Origin: Chitinophagales bacterium
GTDB lineage: Bacteria; Bacteroidota; Bacteroidia; Chitinophagales; JADJOU01
Length of the DNA stretch: 59,967 nucleotides
Reading direction: 5' to 3'
NCBI GenBank assembly: GCA_016787225.1
Contig: JAEUUY010000027.1
Location: 1 to 59,967, forward strand
Shown here: one piece after another, positions 36,051 to 46,235 of the stretch
Position numbering within the stretch: position 1 is the first letter of the stretch
Layout: each line of letters opens with the position of its first letter
The notes under the pieces: model-generated
What the model saw: the letters and a program-made list of their open reading frames with translations, nothing else
What the model was told of the DNA's origin: nothing
Databases searched by the model: none
Translations under genes and position numbers: made by a program

Positions 36051-36752
36051 ATGACTACAATTGCGAATTCTAAGGATATCATTTCAATGAGAGATGTTTC
36101 TATTTATCAGAATGATTTTCAGGTACTTCGAGAAATTAATCTAAATCTCAAAGAGGGGGAATTTGCATATTTGATTGGTAAGACAGGTAGCGGTAAAAGT
36201 ACACTATTAAAATCGTTGTATGGAGCCTTACCTATTATGAGCGGTGCTGCAGAAGTGGCTGGCTTTGATCTCAAAAAGATAAAGTCAAGCAATCTCTATG
36301 CTTTAAGACGTTCACTAGGTATTGTCTTTCAGGATTTCCAGTTACTGACAGACCGGTCAGTGATTAAAAACCTAGAGTTTGTGCTTCGTGCAACAGGAAT
36401 CACTGAAAAAGCTGATATAAATATGCGTATCAGTAATGTATTAACTCTTGTAAATATGAACGATAAAGGCTATAAAATGCCTCATCAATTATCAGGAGGC
36501 GAACAACAAAGAATAGTAATAGCAAGAGCGCTTCTAAACAGACCAAAGTTAATATTAGCAGATGAGCCTACAGGTAATCTTGATCCTGATACTTCGGATG
36601 AAATTATGCGACTATTGATTCATATAAATAAAAATCATAATACAGCAATACTAATGGCGACACATAATTATCAATTGATAGAGAAGTATCCATTTAGACT
36701 CGTAAAAGTCAGTGGTGGCAAGGTTATAGATGAAGATACATTTTTTACCTAA
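36051..36752 (+). CDS. ftsE: FtsE-like ABC transporter ATPase
   Basis: A 233-residue ABC ATPase: Walker A GKTGSGKST (about 43-51), Q-loop FQDFQLL, signature LSGGEQQR, Walker B LILADEPTGNLD and the switch His in ATHNYQ. The style (EGEFAYLIGKTGSGKSTLLK, HNTAILMATHNYQLI) is that of FtsE, which with the membrane protein FtsX activates cell-wall hydrolases at division. No ftsX gene is adjacent, which in Bacteroidota is common. A TamB-like gene follows after 26 bases, probably cotranscribed. Confidence 0.82.
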   Translation: MTTIANSKDIISMRDVSIYQNDFQVLREINLNLKEGEFAYLIGKTGSGKSTLLKSLYGALPIMSGAAEVAGFDLKKIKSSNLYALRRSLGIVFQDFQLLTDRSVIKNLEFVLRATGITEKADINMRISNVLTLVNMNDKGYKMPHQLSGGEQQRIVIARALLNRPKLILADEPTGNLDPDTSDEIMRLLIHINKNHNTAILMATHNYQLIEKYPFRLVKVSGGKVIDEDTFFT

Positions 36753-36778
36753 TTCTAGCATTCTAACCCGAACAGAAC

Positions 36779-39700
36779 TTGGCAAAGAAAATATTCAAGC
36801 ATGTTTTTAGATTCATTCTAGCAATTATTTTATTGCTGGGTTTGATTATATTCCTTGTACAAATCCCTTGGATACAAAACAGATTGGTAGATTACCTTTC
36901 TGGTCAATTGTCTAAGTCTTTAAATACTGAGGTCAGTGTCTCTAATGTTTCTATCGATTTTCTATCAAGATTTCATATCAATAATATTTTGATTCGGGAT
37001 TATAAGAAAGATACTTTGATTTTTGTAGGCACGCTATCCAATAAGCATTTACTAGATTTCTCATTTGATAAACCGTTTAAGTTTATAGGCCAAAAATTGA
37101 CTATTTCTGATGTTGAATTTTATCTAGATAATACGGTTCAAGATAGCGTGTTTAATTTGACCAAAACTTTTCGAGGCAAAAAAACACCGACAAGGGATTC
37201 CCTCGCGACTCAAACCAAGGCTAAGAAACCAGAAATAAGTTTTTTACGATTAGGCGAGTTAAACTTAAATAATGTAACATTTAGATTACGCGATAAATAT
37301 AATTACCAAACGATTTCATTTCATATTCAACAACTTGAGTTAGATGCTAGAAAGTGGAGGTTTTCGGATTCTATATGGAAGCTGGGAAATTTGGATATTC
37401 ATAAACCAAAGGTATCTATTGTACATCATCCGGCTCCTTATACACCTAAATCATATAAACAAGAATATTTAAATTTGCCATTTAGGATTCACTTAGATAA
37501 ACTAAGCCTAGAGCACGCCCAGTTGAAAATCTTCAATGAATCTGCAATTAAATTGAAAAATAATCAACTAACATTTTCAGATCTCGATGTACGAAATATA
37601 TTTTTAGCAGCAGAGAATGTAGAATTAAGACAGCGCTCCATTCAAGGTAATGTAATGCATTTAAGAGCTATTGAGAAAAGTGGATTAGGCATTACAGACC
37701 TACAAACTAATTTCTTTATGAACTCATATAAAATGGAGGCCAAGAGATTGAAATTTAGTACCAATAACTCTAATATAAAAGGGTATCTGAGATTTAATTA
37801 TAATCATATGCGTGAATATCTTCGCTTTGCTGCTTGGGTCAAAGTTACAGCAGATGTTTATGAGAGTAATATTAGTTTAAAAGATCTAGCATTTTTTGCC
37901 CCTACTCTTAAGTCATGGCAGCATCTAGATGTTAAGTTTACTACCATAGCTAGTGGGAATGTGAATAATTTGACATTAGGAAATCTATTTGGTAGTATGA
38001 ATGAGAAGAAAATCAAGTTTAATGGACAAATGCAGGTCATGGATTTGTTTACTGATAAAGGATTAAATGTGGTCGCTCAATTAAACAAGTTTAGTTTTGA
38101 TAAAAAAGATATAGAGTTTGTATTTCAGAAGAATAATCTTCCTATAGAACTGGATAGATTAGGAATTATGACCTATGATGGAAAATTTAAAGGAAATCCG
38201 ATTCATTTCACCTTAAATGGTGAGTTAAACTCAAATAAGGGAAAGACTATTTTAAAGGAAACGAGTTTTGATTTTTCGCAACCAAAATCTCCTAGATATA
38301 AAGGGGATGTTCAATTAATAGGTTTGAAGTTAAATGAAATTTTGTCAGGTGGTAGTCCTATCGATCATGTAACTGCAAGTTTTTTTGCAGATGGGGAAGG
38401 TTTTGATGTTAAATCGCTCAATTCGTATATAAAAGGTCATGTTTCTACTGCTACGATCAATGATAGGGTCTACTCAAATTTTAAATTAGATGGTAAGATT
38501 CGCGATAAGATTTTTTCAGGTGAAATTATATCACTTGACCCAAGCCTTAGCTTTAGTGCGAATGGTCAGGTTTCCATGCAAGAAGAGATTCCTGAGCTAG
38601 AACTGCAAGTTGATTTAAAAAATGTAGACCTGCAAAAACTTGGATATACAAAAAAGAAACTACATTTATATGCAAACCTTTATGGAATAGGAAGAGGTAA
38701 AAATCTAGACGAAATGCTTGGCACTATGAATATCAAAGACATGTTCGTAGTAGATAGAACTAAGGATAATATAATGTATGGATTTTCAAATTTGACGGTA
38801 GAAAAGGACGTATTCGAAGAGACTGGGAATAAATATTTACAGATAAATTCTGAGGAGTTCAAAGCCAATCTTGTAGGAGAATTCAAAGTATCCGAATTAA
38901 CAGGTTTATTAAAGGATTATTTCATTAGCTACTTAACTATAGATAAGCAAAATGTGAATAAGAAGAGTTTTGAATCCACCTATTTTGATTTAAGTTTAGA
39001 CATCAAGAATATCAAAAACTATTCTTTGGTCATACATCCTGAGTTGAAAAATATCAGTGCGGGTAAGCTAAATGCGCGATTTAATGGATTGGAAAATAAA
39101 ATGACCATTTCGGGTGAGTTCAATAACACCGAGTATCGTGGTTTTAGATTTCCATTAATAAAAATTTCTAATTTATCTAGTAATACAAGTTTCAAGTCTT
39201 CTCTCTTCATTGATAGTGTCTATTTTGAAAATAAATTGGCTATAACTCCACTGAAAGCAAATCTCAACCAAGTTAAAGATGGGTTAGACCTCGCGATAGA
39301 ATTATTAAATAGAACAGACAGCAAGTTTGTTGATTTTAATTGTAATATAAGGAAAGTAAATAACGACTACTTATTCCATCTTAAACCTTTTAATTCTTAT
39401 TTTGGAAGAAAAGTCTGGTCGGTGCATCCGGATAATCTGGTTCGATTTAATCTAGAAAAAAATATACTTCAAATTGAGAGTTTGGAGATATTGAAAGATA
39501 TACAATCGATTAAGTTTGACAATCAAGATGAAGATTTCAATTCATTAAAATTGAAGTTTGAAGAGGTCAAATTGGAAGAACTGATTAGCGGTTTCATGCC
39601 TATATTGAAAACATTTAAGGGTAACTTGAATGGCACATTGGAAGTTTCCGATCTATTATCGAATCCCAAGCCGGTAGCTAATATTAGTGTTGGGAATATG

Positions 39701-41536
39701 ATGTGGGACGATGAGAAAATAGGTGGCTTTACCCTTACTAGTGTATTAAAAGACGAAGTTGTTCATTCTGACTTTTCACTTTATGGAGACTCTTATCGCC
39801 TATATTCCGAAATTTTTTATAATACTAAGGCAGGCATGGACTCTTTGTATTCTGTGCACCATTTAGAGCGCTTTAAACCTAATATTTTAAATAAAATTTT
39901 AGGAGAATTAGTCTATAATATGGATGGCAGCTTACGCGGTGATTTTGAAATTTATGGACCGCTAAACGCCTTAAATGCCAAAGGTAAATTATTTGTAGAT
40001 AGTCTGAAGACAGGTATTCATACCATCTATACCACATACCAAACCCGCAATCAGACTATTGATATCAATAGGGATAGATTTGTAATAAAGCAATTTAAAT
40101 TTTATGATGAGGAAGGTAATGAGGCAATTGCGTCTGGATTTATTAACTATAATAATCTAAAGAAATATGATCTGTTTTTAGATGCGTCTTCTTCAAAATT
40201 GTTATGTATGAACTCTTCTAGTAGCAATAATAACACCGTATATGGGAAAGTATATGCAGATGCCGATATAAAGTTTAGAGGAACTATTGGAGAACGAATC
40301 TCAATTCTTTCTAAAGGTAGAAATTTAGAAAACTCCGTGTTGCATATCAATTTGGAGACCGTTCAAAAAACTACTAAGTATGGATTTTACGAGTTTATAA
40401 CAAAAGATACACAAGGCTATAAATCTGAAAAACTGGTCAATGTGAGGAATAAAAAATTAGGAGGAGTCAATTTGGATTTCGAATTTGATATTACCAGAGA
40501 TGGAAAATTATTTATTATAATGGATCCAAGTGTGGATGATCGCATTGAATGCAATGGTCAAGGACGTATAGCCTTTAAAATGACTCCTGAAACGGATATG
40601 GATATCAAAGGATCTTATGAGATTTTCTCTGGAACTTATCTATTTACCTACCAAAACCTTCTGCAGCGTACTTTTTATCTCAATAAAGGTGGAACTATGA
40701 CTTTTGTGGGTGACCCCAGATCTTCTTTAATCGATGCCTCCGCTACCTTTACTACACGAGCTAGTGCACAAGAACTAATTTCCGCATATTTCGGTAATAC
40801 GGACAATTCAAGAATTATCAGTGCTGCAAAAAGTAATGTCAAGGCCAATATCATACTAATGTTAAAAAACAGAATGGTTCAACCTGATATTTCCTATGAA
40901 TTGAAAGTAGACCAAAATAATCCCGATGTACAAATTGCGTTTGAAACTATTGAATCTACCACTAGAAATAATGAAGCAGAGATGAATAAACAAGTCATCG
41001 GATTATTGATGTTTAAACGGTTTTTCCCGCCGACTTTCACAGGATTCTCCCAAAATCAAAATCCTAATAATGCGGTACGATCAGACATTCAAAATACATT
41101 TTCAGACGTGCTTACTGGAAGATTGTCTGGATATATTACTGACTGGATGCAGAATACTTTTAAAGGTATGAATTTCGGACTTTCGTATAAAAACTATAAT
41201 CAGCTCACTCAGGATGAAAGCTTATCCAATACAAGAAATGAGTTGAAAGTAGCAATTTCACAAAAATTATTAAATGATCGTTTAGTATTTAATTTAGGTG
41301 GAAACTATGATTTTGGTGCTGGTCAGTTTAGCAATACTAATACTGCTTTTTTTGGAGGAGATATGGATATAGAATACCTTTTGACTCCCTTGGGAAATGT
41401 TCGAGCCAAATTTTATTCTACCTTATCTAATGACCCTTTGAACTCCATCTATATCAATAAAACGGGAGCTGGTATACTTATTCAAAAAGATTTTGATGAA
41501 TTCAATCAGATATTTAAAAAAAATAGATTGAAGTAA
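36779..41536 (+). CDS. TamB-like translocation/assembly module protein
   Basis: A 1585-residue AsmA/TamB-type protein with one N-terminal membrane anchor (residues 12-29) and a very long periplasmic part built of short beta-strands, the shape of bridge-like lipid transport proteins linking inner and outer membrane. The C-terminal DUF490 region shows GSYEIFSGTYLFTYQNLLQR, MTFVGDPRSSLIDASATF and the final VRAKFYS segment. The start is TTG at 36779 (MAKKIFKHVFRF), close behind the ftsE-like gene; no better ATG precedes the anchor. Function is inferred as envelope lipid transport or outer-membrane protein assembly. Confidence 0.9.
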   Translation: MAKKIFKHVFRFILAIILLLGLIIFLVQIPWIQNRLVDYLSGQLSKSLNTEVSVSNVSIDFLSRFHINNILIRDYKKDTLIFVGTLSNKHLLDFSFDKPFKFIGQKLTISDVEFYLDNTVQDSVFNLTKTFRGKKTPTRDSLATQTKAKKPEISFLRLGELNLNNVTFRLRDKYNYQTISFHIQQLELDARKWRFSDSIWKLGNLDIHKPKVSIVHHPAPYTPKSYKQEYLNLPFRIHLDKLSLEHAQLKIFNESAIKLKNNQLTFSDLDVRNIFLAAENVELRQRSIQGNVMHLRAIEKSGLGITDLQTNFFMNSYKMEAKRLKFSTNNSNIKGYLRFNYNHMREYLRFAAWVKVTADVYESNISLKDLAFFAPTLKSWQHLDVKFTTIASGNVNNLTLGNLFGSMNEKKIKFNGQMQVMDLFTDKGLNVVAQLNKFSFDKKDIEFVFQKNNLPIELDRLGIMTYDGKFKGNPIHFTLNGELNSNKGKTILKETSFDFSQPKSPRYKGDVQLIGLKLNEILSGGSPIDHVTASFFADGEGFDVKSLNSYIKGHVSTATINDRVYSNFKLDGKIRDKIFSGEIISLDPSLSFSANGQVSMQEEIPELELQVDLKNVDLQKLGYTKKKLHLYANLYGIGRGKNLDEMLGTMNIKDMFVVDRTKDNIMYGFSNLTVEKDVFEETGNKYLQINSEEFKANLVGEFKVSELTGLLKDYFISYLTIDKQNVNKKSFESTYFDLSLDIKNIKNYSLVIHPELKNISAGKLNARFNGLENKMTISGEFNNTEYRGFRFPLIKISNLSSNTSFKSSLFIDSVYFENKLAITPLKANLNQVKDGLDLAIELLNRTDSKFVDFNCNIRKVNNDYLFHLKPFNSYFGRKVWSVHPDNLVRFNLEKNILQIESLEILKDIQSIKFDNQDEDFNSLKLKFEEVKLEELISGFMPILKTFKGNLNGTLEVSDLLSNPKPVANISVGNMMWDDEKIGGFTLTSVLKDEVVHSDFSLYGDSYRLYSEIFYNTKAGMDSLYSVHHLERFKPNILNKILGELVYNMDGSLRGDFEIYGPLNALNAKGKLFVDSLKTGIHTIYTTYQTRNQTIDINRDRFVIKQFKFYDEEGNEAIASGFINYNNLKKYDLFLDASSSKLLCMNSSSSNNNTVYGKVYADADIKFRGTIGERISILSKGRNLENSVLHINLETVQKTTKYGFYEFITKDTQGYKSEKLVNVRNKKLGGVNLDFEFDITRDGKLFIIMDPSVDDRIECNGQGRIAFKMTPETDMDIKGSYEIFSGTYLFTYQNLLQRTFYLNKGGTMTFVGDPRSSLIDASATFTTRASAQELISAYFGNTDNSRIISAAKSNVKANIILMLKNRMVQPDISYELKVDQNNPDVQIAFETIESTTRNNEAEMNKQVIGLLMFKRFFPPTFTGFSQNQNPNNAVRSDIQNTFSDVLTGRLSGYITDWMQNTFKGMNFGLSYKNYNQLTQDESLSNTRNELKVAISQKLLNDRLVFNLGGNYDFGAGQFSNTNTAFFGGDMDIEYLLTPLGNVRAKFYSTLSNDPLNSIYINKTGAGILIQKDFDEFNQIFKKNRLK

Positions 41537-41568
41537 TTGGTATAATCTGACCGCCTTAACGCTAAAAA

Positions 41569-42636
41569 ATGAAACTTTTCGAGAATTTAAAGGTAGTAGA
41601 ATTCGCAAGTGTACTAGCAGGACCTCTGGTAGGGAGTTTTTTCGCAGAGTTAGGTGCTGAAGTTATCAAAATTGAAAATAGTAAAACAGAAGGAGATGTT
41701 ACACGAAAATGGAAGCTTCCTTCTGAGGACAGTTTGAGTTCATTTTCGGCATACTATGCATCTGCGAACTACGGTAAGTCATCAATTTTTCTAGATTTAA
41801 CCCATGAATCAGATTATCAAATAGTCTGTGATATGGTAAAGTCTGCAGATATAGTCTTAGTAAATTTCAAACCCGGTGATGCCGTCAAGTTAAAACTAGA
41901 CTTTTCGACTCTATTAGCCTTAAATCCAACTATTATTTATGCTGAATTGACAGGATTTGGTTCAGAGGACGCAAGATCTGCTTTTGATGTAGTCTTACAA
42001 GCAGAAACAGGCTATATGTCTATGAATGGAGAGAAGGATTCGAAGCCATTGAAAATGCCTTTAGCCTTTATTGATATTTTGGCTGCACATCAGTTAAAAG
42101 AAGGTATTCTTTGTGCTCTCATTCAAAGACAACAGACAATGGTCGGTCGTAAAGTTTCAGTTTCCCTCTATGATGCTGCTATTTCTAGTTTGGCTAATCA
42201 GGCCTCGAATTATTTAATGACTCATTCTATACCGAAGAGAATGGGATCTGAACACCCTAATATAGCCCCCTACGGAGATTTATTGCAAACTGCGGATGGT
42301 GCTTGGTTCGTATTAGCCATTGGTACAGACCGTCAGTTTATGGATTTTTGTACCGTTTTGAATCTTTCAAATCTACACAACTCCGATAAATTTAAAACAA
42401 ATTCAGCTAGAGTTATCCATAGACAAGAACTTATAATTTTGATTAGTGCTAGCCTTATTCATAAAAATGCAGAAGAATTAGAAGGAATGCTGAAATCTAA
42501 AAATATTCCCTATGGCAGAGTATTGAATATGGATGAGGTATTTGATAATAAGCAAGCACAGAGGCTAATAATTGAAGATGAGATTGATGGGATGAAAGCT
42601 AGAAGAGTAAAGACTGTTGTTTTTAATTTAGACTGA
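41569..42636 (+). CDS. CaiB/BaiF family CoA-transferase or racemase
   Basis: A 355-residue class III CoA-transferase. Signatures: GLKVVEFASVLAGPLVG-like N-terminus (residues 5-22), KIENSKTEGD, the ANYGKSS loop (67-72) and the catalytic Asp in AFDVVLQAETGYM (D140). It is slightly short for the family (about 380-400). It may be an acyl-CoA transferase or alpha-methylacyl-CoA racemase; the substrate is not predictable. The neighbouring ACMSD-like gene has its own -7 box, so common function is not implied. Confidence 0.9.
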   Translation: MKLFENLKVVEFASVLAGPLVGSFFAELGAEVIKIENSKTEGDVTRKWKLPSEDSLSSFSAYYASANYGKSSIFLDLTHESDYQIVCDMVKSADIVLVNFKPGDAVKLKLDFSTLLALNPTIIYAELTGFGSEDARSAFDVVLQAETGYMSMNGEKDSKPLKMPLAFIDILAAHQLKEGILCALIQRQQTMVGRKVSVSLYDAAISSLANQASNYLMTHSIPKRMGSEHPNIAPYGDLLQTADGAWFVLAIGTDRQFMDFCTVLNLSNLHNSDKFKTNSARVIHRQELIILISASLIHKNAEELEGMLKSKNIPYGRVLNMDEVFDNKQAQRLIIEDEIDGMKARRVKTVVFNLD

Positions 42637-42711
42637 AATACGTTGGGTTTAGACTATACAAGTACGCTTAATTTTTAGCAGCCTGCTAGCCTTTTTTCAG
42701 TTACTTTTGTT

Positions 42712-42719
42712 AATTATTT
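42712..42719 (+). promoter_or_regulatory. -7 promoter box for the ACMSD-like gene
   Basis: TACTTTTG matches TAnnTTTG, directly before the two candidate ATGs at 42723 and 42735. The second start leaves a more normal leader. Confidence 0.5.
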
Positions 42720-42734
42720 ATTATGTTGCGTTCT

Positions 42735-43742
42735 ATGATAAAAATTGATTCTCATACCCATATTATTCCAGAGACCCTTCCACAATGGACTCAAAAATTT
42801 GGTTATGGCAATTTTATACACCTTGATCACTACAAGGCTGGATATGCGCGAATGATGCAGGGAGATAAATTTTTCCGAGAAATAAAATCGAACTGCTGGG
42901 CCGCTGAAGAACGAATACGCGACTATGAAAAATATCAAACACAGCTTCAGGTAGTTTGTACGATACCTGTTCTATTCGGCTATCATGCTCAGCCTAGACA
43001 TGGACTGGAAATTTCAGAGTATCTCAATGATCATATCGCTGACTTAGTGACCAAGTATCCAAAAAATTACATTGGATTAGCTACTTTGCCTATGCAAGAT
43101 GCAGATTTAGCCATTCTGGAGCTTGAGCGATGCAAACAGTTAGGTTTTAAGGGTATTCAGATAGGCTCGAATATCAATGATAAGAATTTAAGTGAAGAAG
43201 AGTTTTTCCCTATCTTTCAAGCCTGTGAGCGATTGGATATGGCCATTATGGTGCATCCCTGGAATATGATGGGTAAAGGACAGATGGATAAATATTGGCT
43301 GCCATGGTTAGTCGCTATGCCAGCTGAAACTACTCGAGCTGCATGTTCCATGATATTTTCTGGTTTATTGGAGAAACTACCAAAACTAAGAGTTATGTTC
43401 TCTCATGCTGGAGGTGCATTTATTTTTACCCTAGGTAGAATCGAACATGGTTTTTATTGTCGCCCAGATTTAGTAGCTATTGATAATAATGTTCCTCCAA
43501 GTAATTATTTGGGGAAATTTTGGGTAGATAGTATCACGCATGATGCAGATGCTTTGAGGTATATTATATCTAAAGTAGGTACGGATAAGATTTGTTTAGG
43601 AAGTGATTATCCTTTTCCGCTAGGCGATTTAGAGATAGGTAAGTTTATAACAGAAATGGGATTGAGCGATATGGATGTAGAAAACATTTTTCAAAATTCA
43701 ATTGTTGATTGGCTAAAGTTAGATTTGAGTTTATATAAATAA
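42735..43742 (+). CDS. Aminocarboxymuconate-semialdehyde decarboxylase-like amidohydrolase
   Basis: A 335-residue zinc amidohydrolase-fold decarboxylase of the ACMSD family, which in tryptophan breakdown (kynurenine pathway) decarboxylates 2-amino-3-carboxymuconate semialdehyde. Metal ligands DSHTH lie at the N-terminus; HPWNMMG, FSHAGGAF, FWVDSITHDADALR and the catalytic-Asp motif LGSDYPFPLG follow in family order. The ATG at 42735 gives MIKIDSHTH; the ATG at 42723 would add 4 residues. No other kynurenine-pathway gene is visible here. It precedes an ABC ATPase gene by 2 bases. Confidence 0.9.
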   Translation: MIKIDSHTHIIPETLPQWTQKFGYGNFIHLDHYKAGYARMMQGDKFFREIKSNCWAAEERIRDYEKYQTQLQVVCTIPVLFGYHAQPRHGLEISEYLNDHIADLVTKYPKNYIGLATLPMQDADLAILELERCKQLGFKGIQIGSNINDKNLSEEEFFPIFQACERLDMAIMVHPWNMMGKGQMDKYWLPWLVAMPAETTRAACSMIFSGLLEKLPKLRVMFSHAGGAFIFTLGRIEHGFYCRPDLVAIDNNVPPSNYLGKFWVDSITHDADALRYIISKVGTDKICLGSDYPFPLGDLEIGKFITEMGLSDMDVENIFQNSIVDWLKLDLSLYK

Positions 43743-43744
43743 TC

Positions 43745-44374
43745 ATGTTAGTTACTCAAAATTTAAAATTTGAATATACCCCTCAGGTAAAATTCAATTT
43801 CCCAGATATCACTTGCTCCCAAGGAGATTCCATAGTTATCAGTGGAAATTCGGGAACTGGAAAAACCACCCTATTGCATATTCTAGGTGGATTGTCAAAA
43901 CCAAACAGTGGTAGTGTGAAATTAAATGACACAGAGATTAGTGCATTAATAGGCTCTAGTTTAGATAAATTTCGTGGAAAGAATATCAGTATCATTTTCC
44001 AAAAAATGCATTTCATATCTTCTATCAATGCTTTGGAAAATATTCTTCTGGCTCAATGGTTGACTACAGGTATAAAAGATAAAAATATTGTTCTGGAGCT
44101 ATTAGAAAGACTGAATATAGTAGACCAGAGAAACAAGGATATAAGTCAACTAAGTCAGGGTCAGAAACAACGTTTAGCGATTGCCAGAGCTTTAATAAAT
44201 AAACCGAGTTTAATTTTAGCAGATGAGCCCACCTCTAGTTTAGACAATAAAAATGCAGAGATTGTAGAACGACTTTTAAAAGAATCAGCTACCTCTTTGA
44301 ATGCGGCCTTAGTGATTGTCACACACGACATGCGTATGAAGGAACATTCTCAAAACTTAATTGAATTGATATGA
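43745..44374 (+). CDS. ABC transporter ATPase (LolD/MacB type)
   Basis: A 209-residue ABC ATPase: Walker A GNSGTGKTT (about 34-42), Q-loop FQKMHF, signature LSQGQKQR, Walker B LILADEPTSSLD, switch His in VTHDMR. The signature has Gln instead of the usual second Gly (LSQGQ rather than LSGGQ), an accepted variant. Its stop overlaps the permease start by 4 bases (ATGA), so the two proteins form one transporter. The next gene is a DUF3299-type protein. Confidence 0.9.
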   Translation: MLVTQNLKFEYTPQVKFNFPDITCSQGDSIVISGNSGTGKTTLLHILGGLSKPNSGSVKLNDTEISALIGSSLDKFRGKNISIIFQKMHFISSINALENILLAQWLTTGIKDKNIVLELLERLNIVDQRNKDISQLSQGQKQRLAIARALINKPSLILADEPTSSLDNKNAEIVERLLKESATSLNAALVIVTHDMRMKEHSQNLIELI

Positions 44375-45594
44375 TAGTTTGGTTGGCATTTAAGAATATT
44401 TTTTCCAGACCATTGACGGCATCGTTGAATATTATCATATTCGCCACTGGAATAGGCATTATCTCTATGCTGAGTCTTGTACAGCGGCAGTTTGAAGATA
44501 AATTTGAAAAAAGTATTGAAGGGATAGATATGGTTATGGGTGCTTCAGGTAGTCCTTTGCAGCTAATTTTATCAGCAGTATATCATATTGATGCGCCTAC
44601 TGGTAATATTCCTCTAGATGAGGCTGAGAAATGGATGCAACACCCATACATAGCTTCAGCAGTGCCTATGGCTTACGGAGATTCATATATGGGCTTCCCT
44701 ATGTTGGGCTCTGATTCCAGTTATATCTCACATTTTGGAGCTAAGCTATCCGCTGGAAAGCTAAATAATCAAAACTATGAAGTAGTTGTAGGCTCTGATG
44801 TAGCTAAGAAACTGAGAATTAATCTAGGAGATAAGTTTCACAGCACCCATGGACAGGAAGAGGGGGGAGAAGAGCATGAAGATGTCAAGTGGGTTGTAAC
44901 AGGAGTATTAGCGCCCACTGGAAAAGCTATTGATCGAATAATTATTTCAAATATTGAAAGTGTATGGGATATCCATGGCGAGAATGGATGCACCCATGAA
45001 CACGAGGATGGAGAAGAATGTCATCATCATGCTCATGAATCATCAAAAGAAATTACAGCAGTCTTGTTAAAATACAGAAACCCTATGGCCGCTATGCAAT
45101 TGCCTCGATTGATTCGAGAACAGTCAAAAAATCTGCAGTTAGCTCAGCCAGCTATAGAAGTGAATCGGCTATTTTCCCTATTAGGCATAGGTATAGAAGC
45201 TATACGATACCTAGCTTTTTTCATAATGGGTTTATCCGCTATTAGTATTTTTATTTCTATTTACAATACCTTGAAGGAAAGAATGTTCGAATTAGCTATG
45301 ATGCGTACATTAGGAGCCTCACGATGGAAGGTATTTACCCTCCTCCTTTCCGAAGGCGTTATTTATAGTGTTATCGGTTATTTCTCAGGTTTAGTATTAG
45401 GAATTTTAGGTTTTAAATTCATTGCAAGCTTAGCCGAGAATGAATATCAAATGTCATTTAATCAACTTACACTTGATTTTCAACAACAGGCTATTCTATT
45501 AATGGTTTCGATTTTTATAGGAATACTAGCCGCAATACTTCCTGCAATCAAATCCTATTTTATACAAATTTCTTCAACCTTGTCTCATGAGTAA
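44371..45594 (+). CDS. FtsX-like ABC permease with His/Cys-rich loop
   Basis: A 407-residue MacB/LolC-type permease: one membrane segment at 17-35, a large extracytoplasmic domain, then three segments at about 250-275, 305-330 and 370-395. The extracytoplasmic domain contains a His/Cys/Glu-rich stretch, residues 202-222, with 7 His and 2 Cys (CTHEHEDGEECHHHAH core), and further His at 157, 160 and 169. This strongly suggests binding of a transition metal such as zinc. Start and stop overlap both neighbours. Whether it moves a metal, a metal chaperone or a lipoprotein cannot be told from sequence. Confidence 0.87.
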   Translation: MIVWLAFKNIFSRPLTASLNIIIFATGIGIISMLSLVQRQFEDKFEKSIEGIDMVMGASGSPLQLILSAVYHIDAPTGNIPLDEAEKWMQHPYIASAVPMAYGDSYMGFPMLGSDSSYISHFGAKLSAGKLNNQNYEVVVGSDVAKKLRINLGDKFHSTHGQEEGGEEHEDVKWVVTGVLAPTGKAIDRIIISNIESVWDIHGENGCTHEHEDGEECHHHAHESSKEITAVLLKYRNPMAAMQLPRLIREQSKNLQLAQPAIEVNRLFSLLGIGIEAIRYLAFFIMGLSAISIFISIYNTLKERMFELAMMRTLGASRWKVFTLLLSEGVIYSVIGYFSGLVLGILGFKFIASLAENEYQMSFNQLTLDFQQQAILLMVSIFIGILAAILPAIKSYFIQISSTLSHE

Positions 45595-46153
45595 TAAAGT
45601 AAAATGGTTTTTAGTTTTTATTGTTCTGACCTTAGTTTTTAATAGTCACAGACCAATTGAGACAACACCAGATGAATCCATTATGACATCTAACATCATT
45701 CATTTATCTAATAGTGAGATAAAATATGATTTAGAGGAGCTCTATGCGGGGGAAGAAATCCCTCAAGATAAGGATGTGGAGACAGTAGTGACATGGAATA
45801 CTTTAAAAAATGTAAGGTATGAAGAACGACCAGATCCAGTGTATAAATTGGTACACAAACCAATTTATGGTAAAACAGTTCGTGAGTTAGAAGATAAAAC
45901 CATACAAATTAAAGGGTTTATTATTCCCATTACTTCTAATACCTATGCGCTAAGTAAAAACCCATTTGCTGCCTGTTTTTTCTGCGGACAAGCAGGTCCA
46001 GAGACTGTCATGGGTATTCAATTTAGAAAATTAAAAGATAAACTAAAAACGGATATGTTTGTCACGCTCAAAGGGAAATTTATACTCAATCACGATAATC
46101 CCGATGATTGGATGTACCATATCATCGATGCAGAGATAATAGAAATTAAGTAG
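45587..46153 (+). CDS. DUF3299-type exported protein
   Basis: A 188-residue protein with an N-terminal hydrophobic signal or anchor (residues 6-19). The core TIQIKGFIIPI, then ALSKNPFAACFFCGQAGPE and DMFVTLKGKF, matches the DUF3299 family as I know it. The FFCG Cys pair could bind metal or form a disulfide. The gene overlaps the permease end by 8 bases and completes a three-gene transporter set. In Vibrio, related proteins accompany an ABC system reported in zinc uptake (zrg); that parallel is from memory and no DUF2796 partner is visible here. Confidence 0.75.
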   Translation: MSNKVKWFLVFIVLTLVFNSHRPIETTPDESIMTSNIIHLSNSEIKYDLEELYAGEEIPQDKDVETVVTWNTLKNVRYEERPDPVYKLVHKPIYGKTVRELEDKTIQIKGFIIPITSNTYALSKNPFAACFFCGQAGPETVMGIQFRKLKDKLKTDMFVTLKGKFILNHDNPDDWMYHIIDAEIIEIK

Positions 46154-46235
46154 TAGTGAGCATTACGGTTTAGTCAGAGTTCTATTCTAAGAAGTCATAA
46201 ACCATATTAAAATTTAGAATTATAAATAAGATGTA

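Noticed and set aside
42735-43742. Link between the kynurenine-pathway ACMSD-like enzyme and kynurenine in MbnP
   Set aside because: Kynurenine in MbnP is a protein-bound modification and the genes are 30 kb apart; the shared word is not evidence of shared function.
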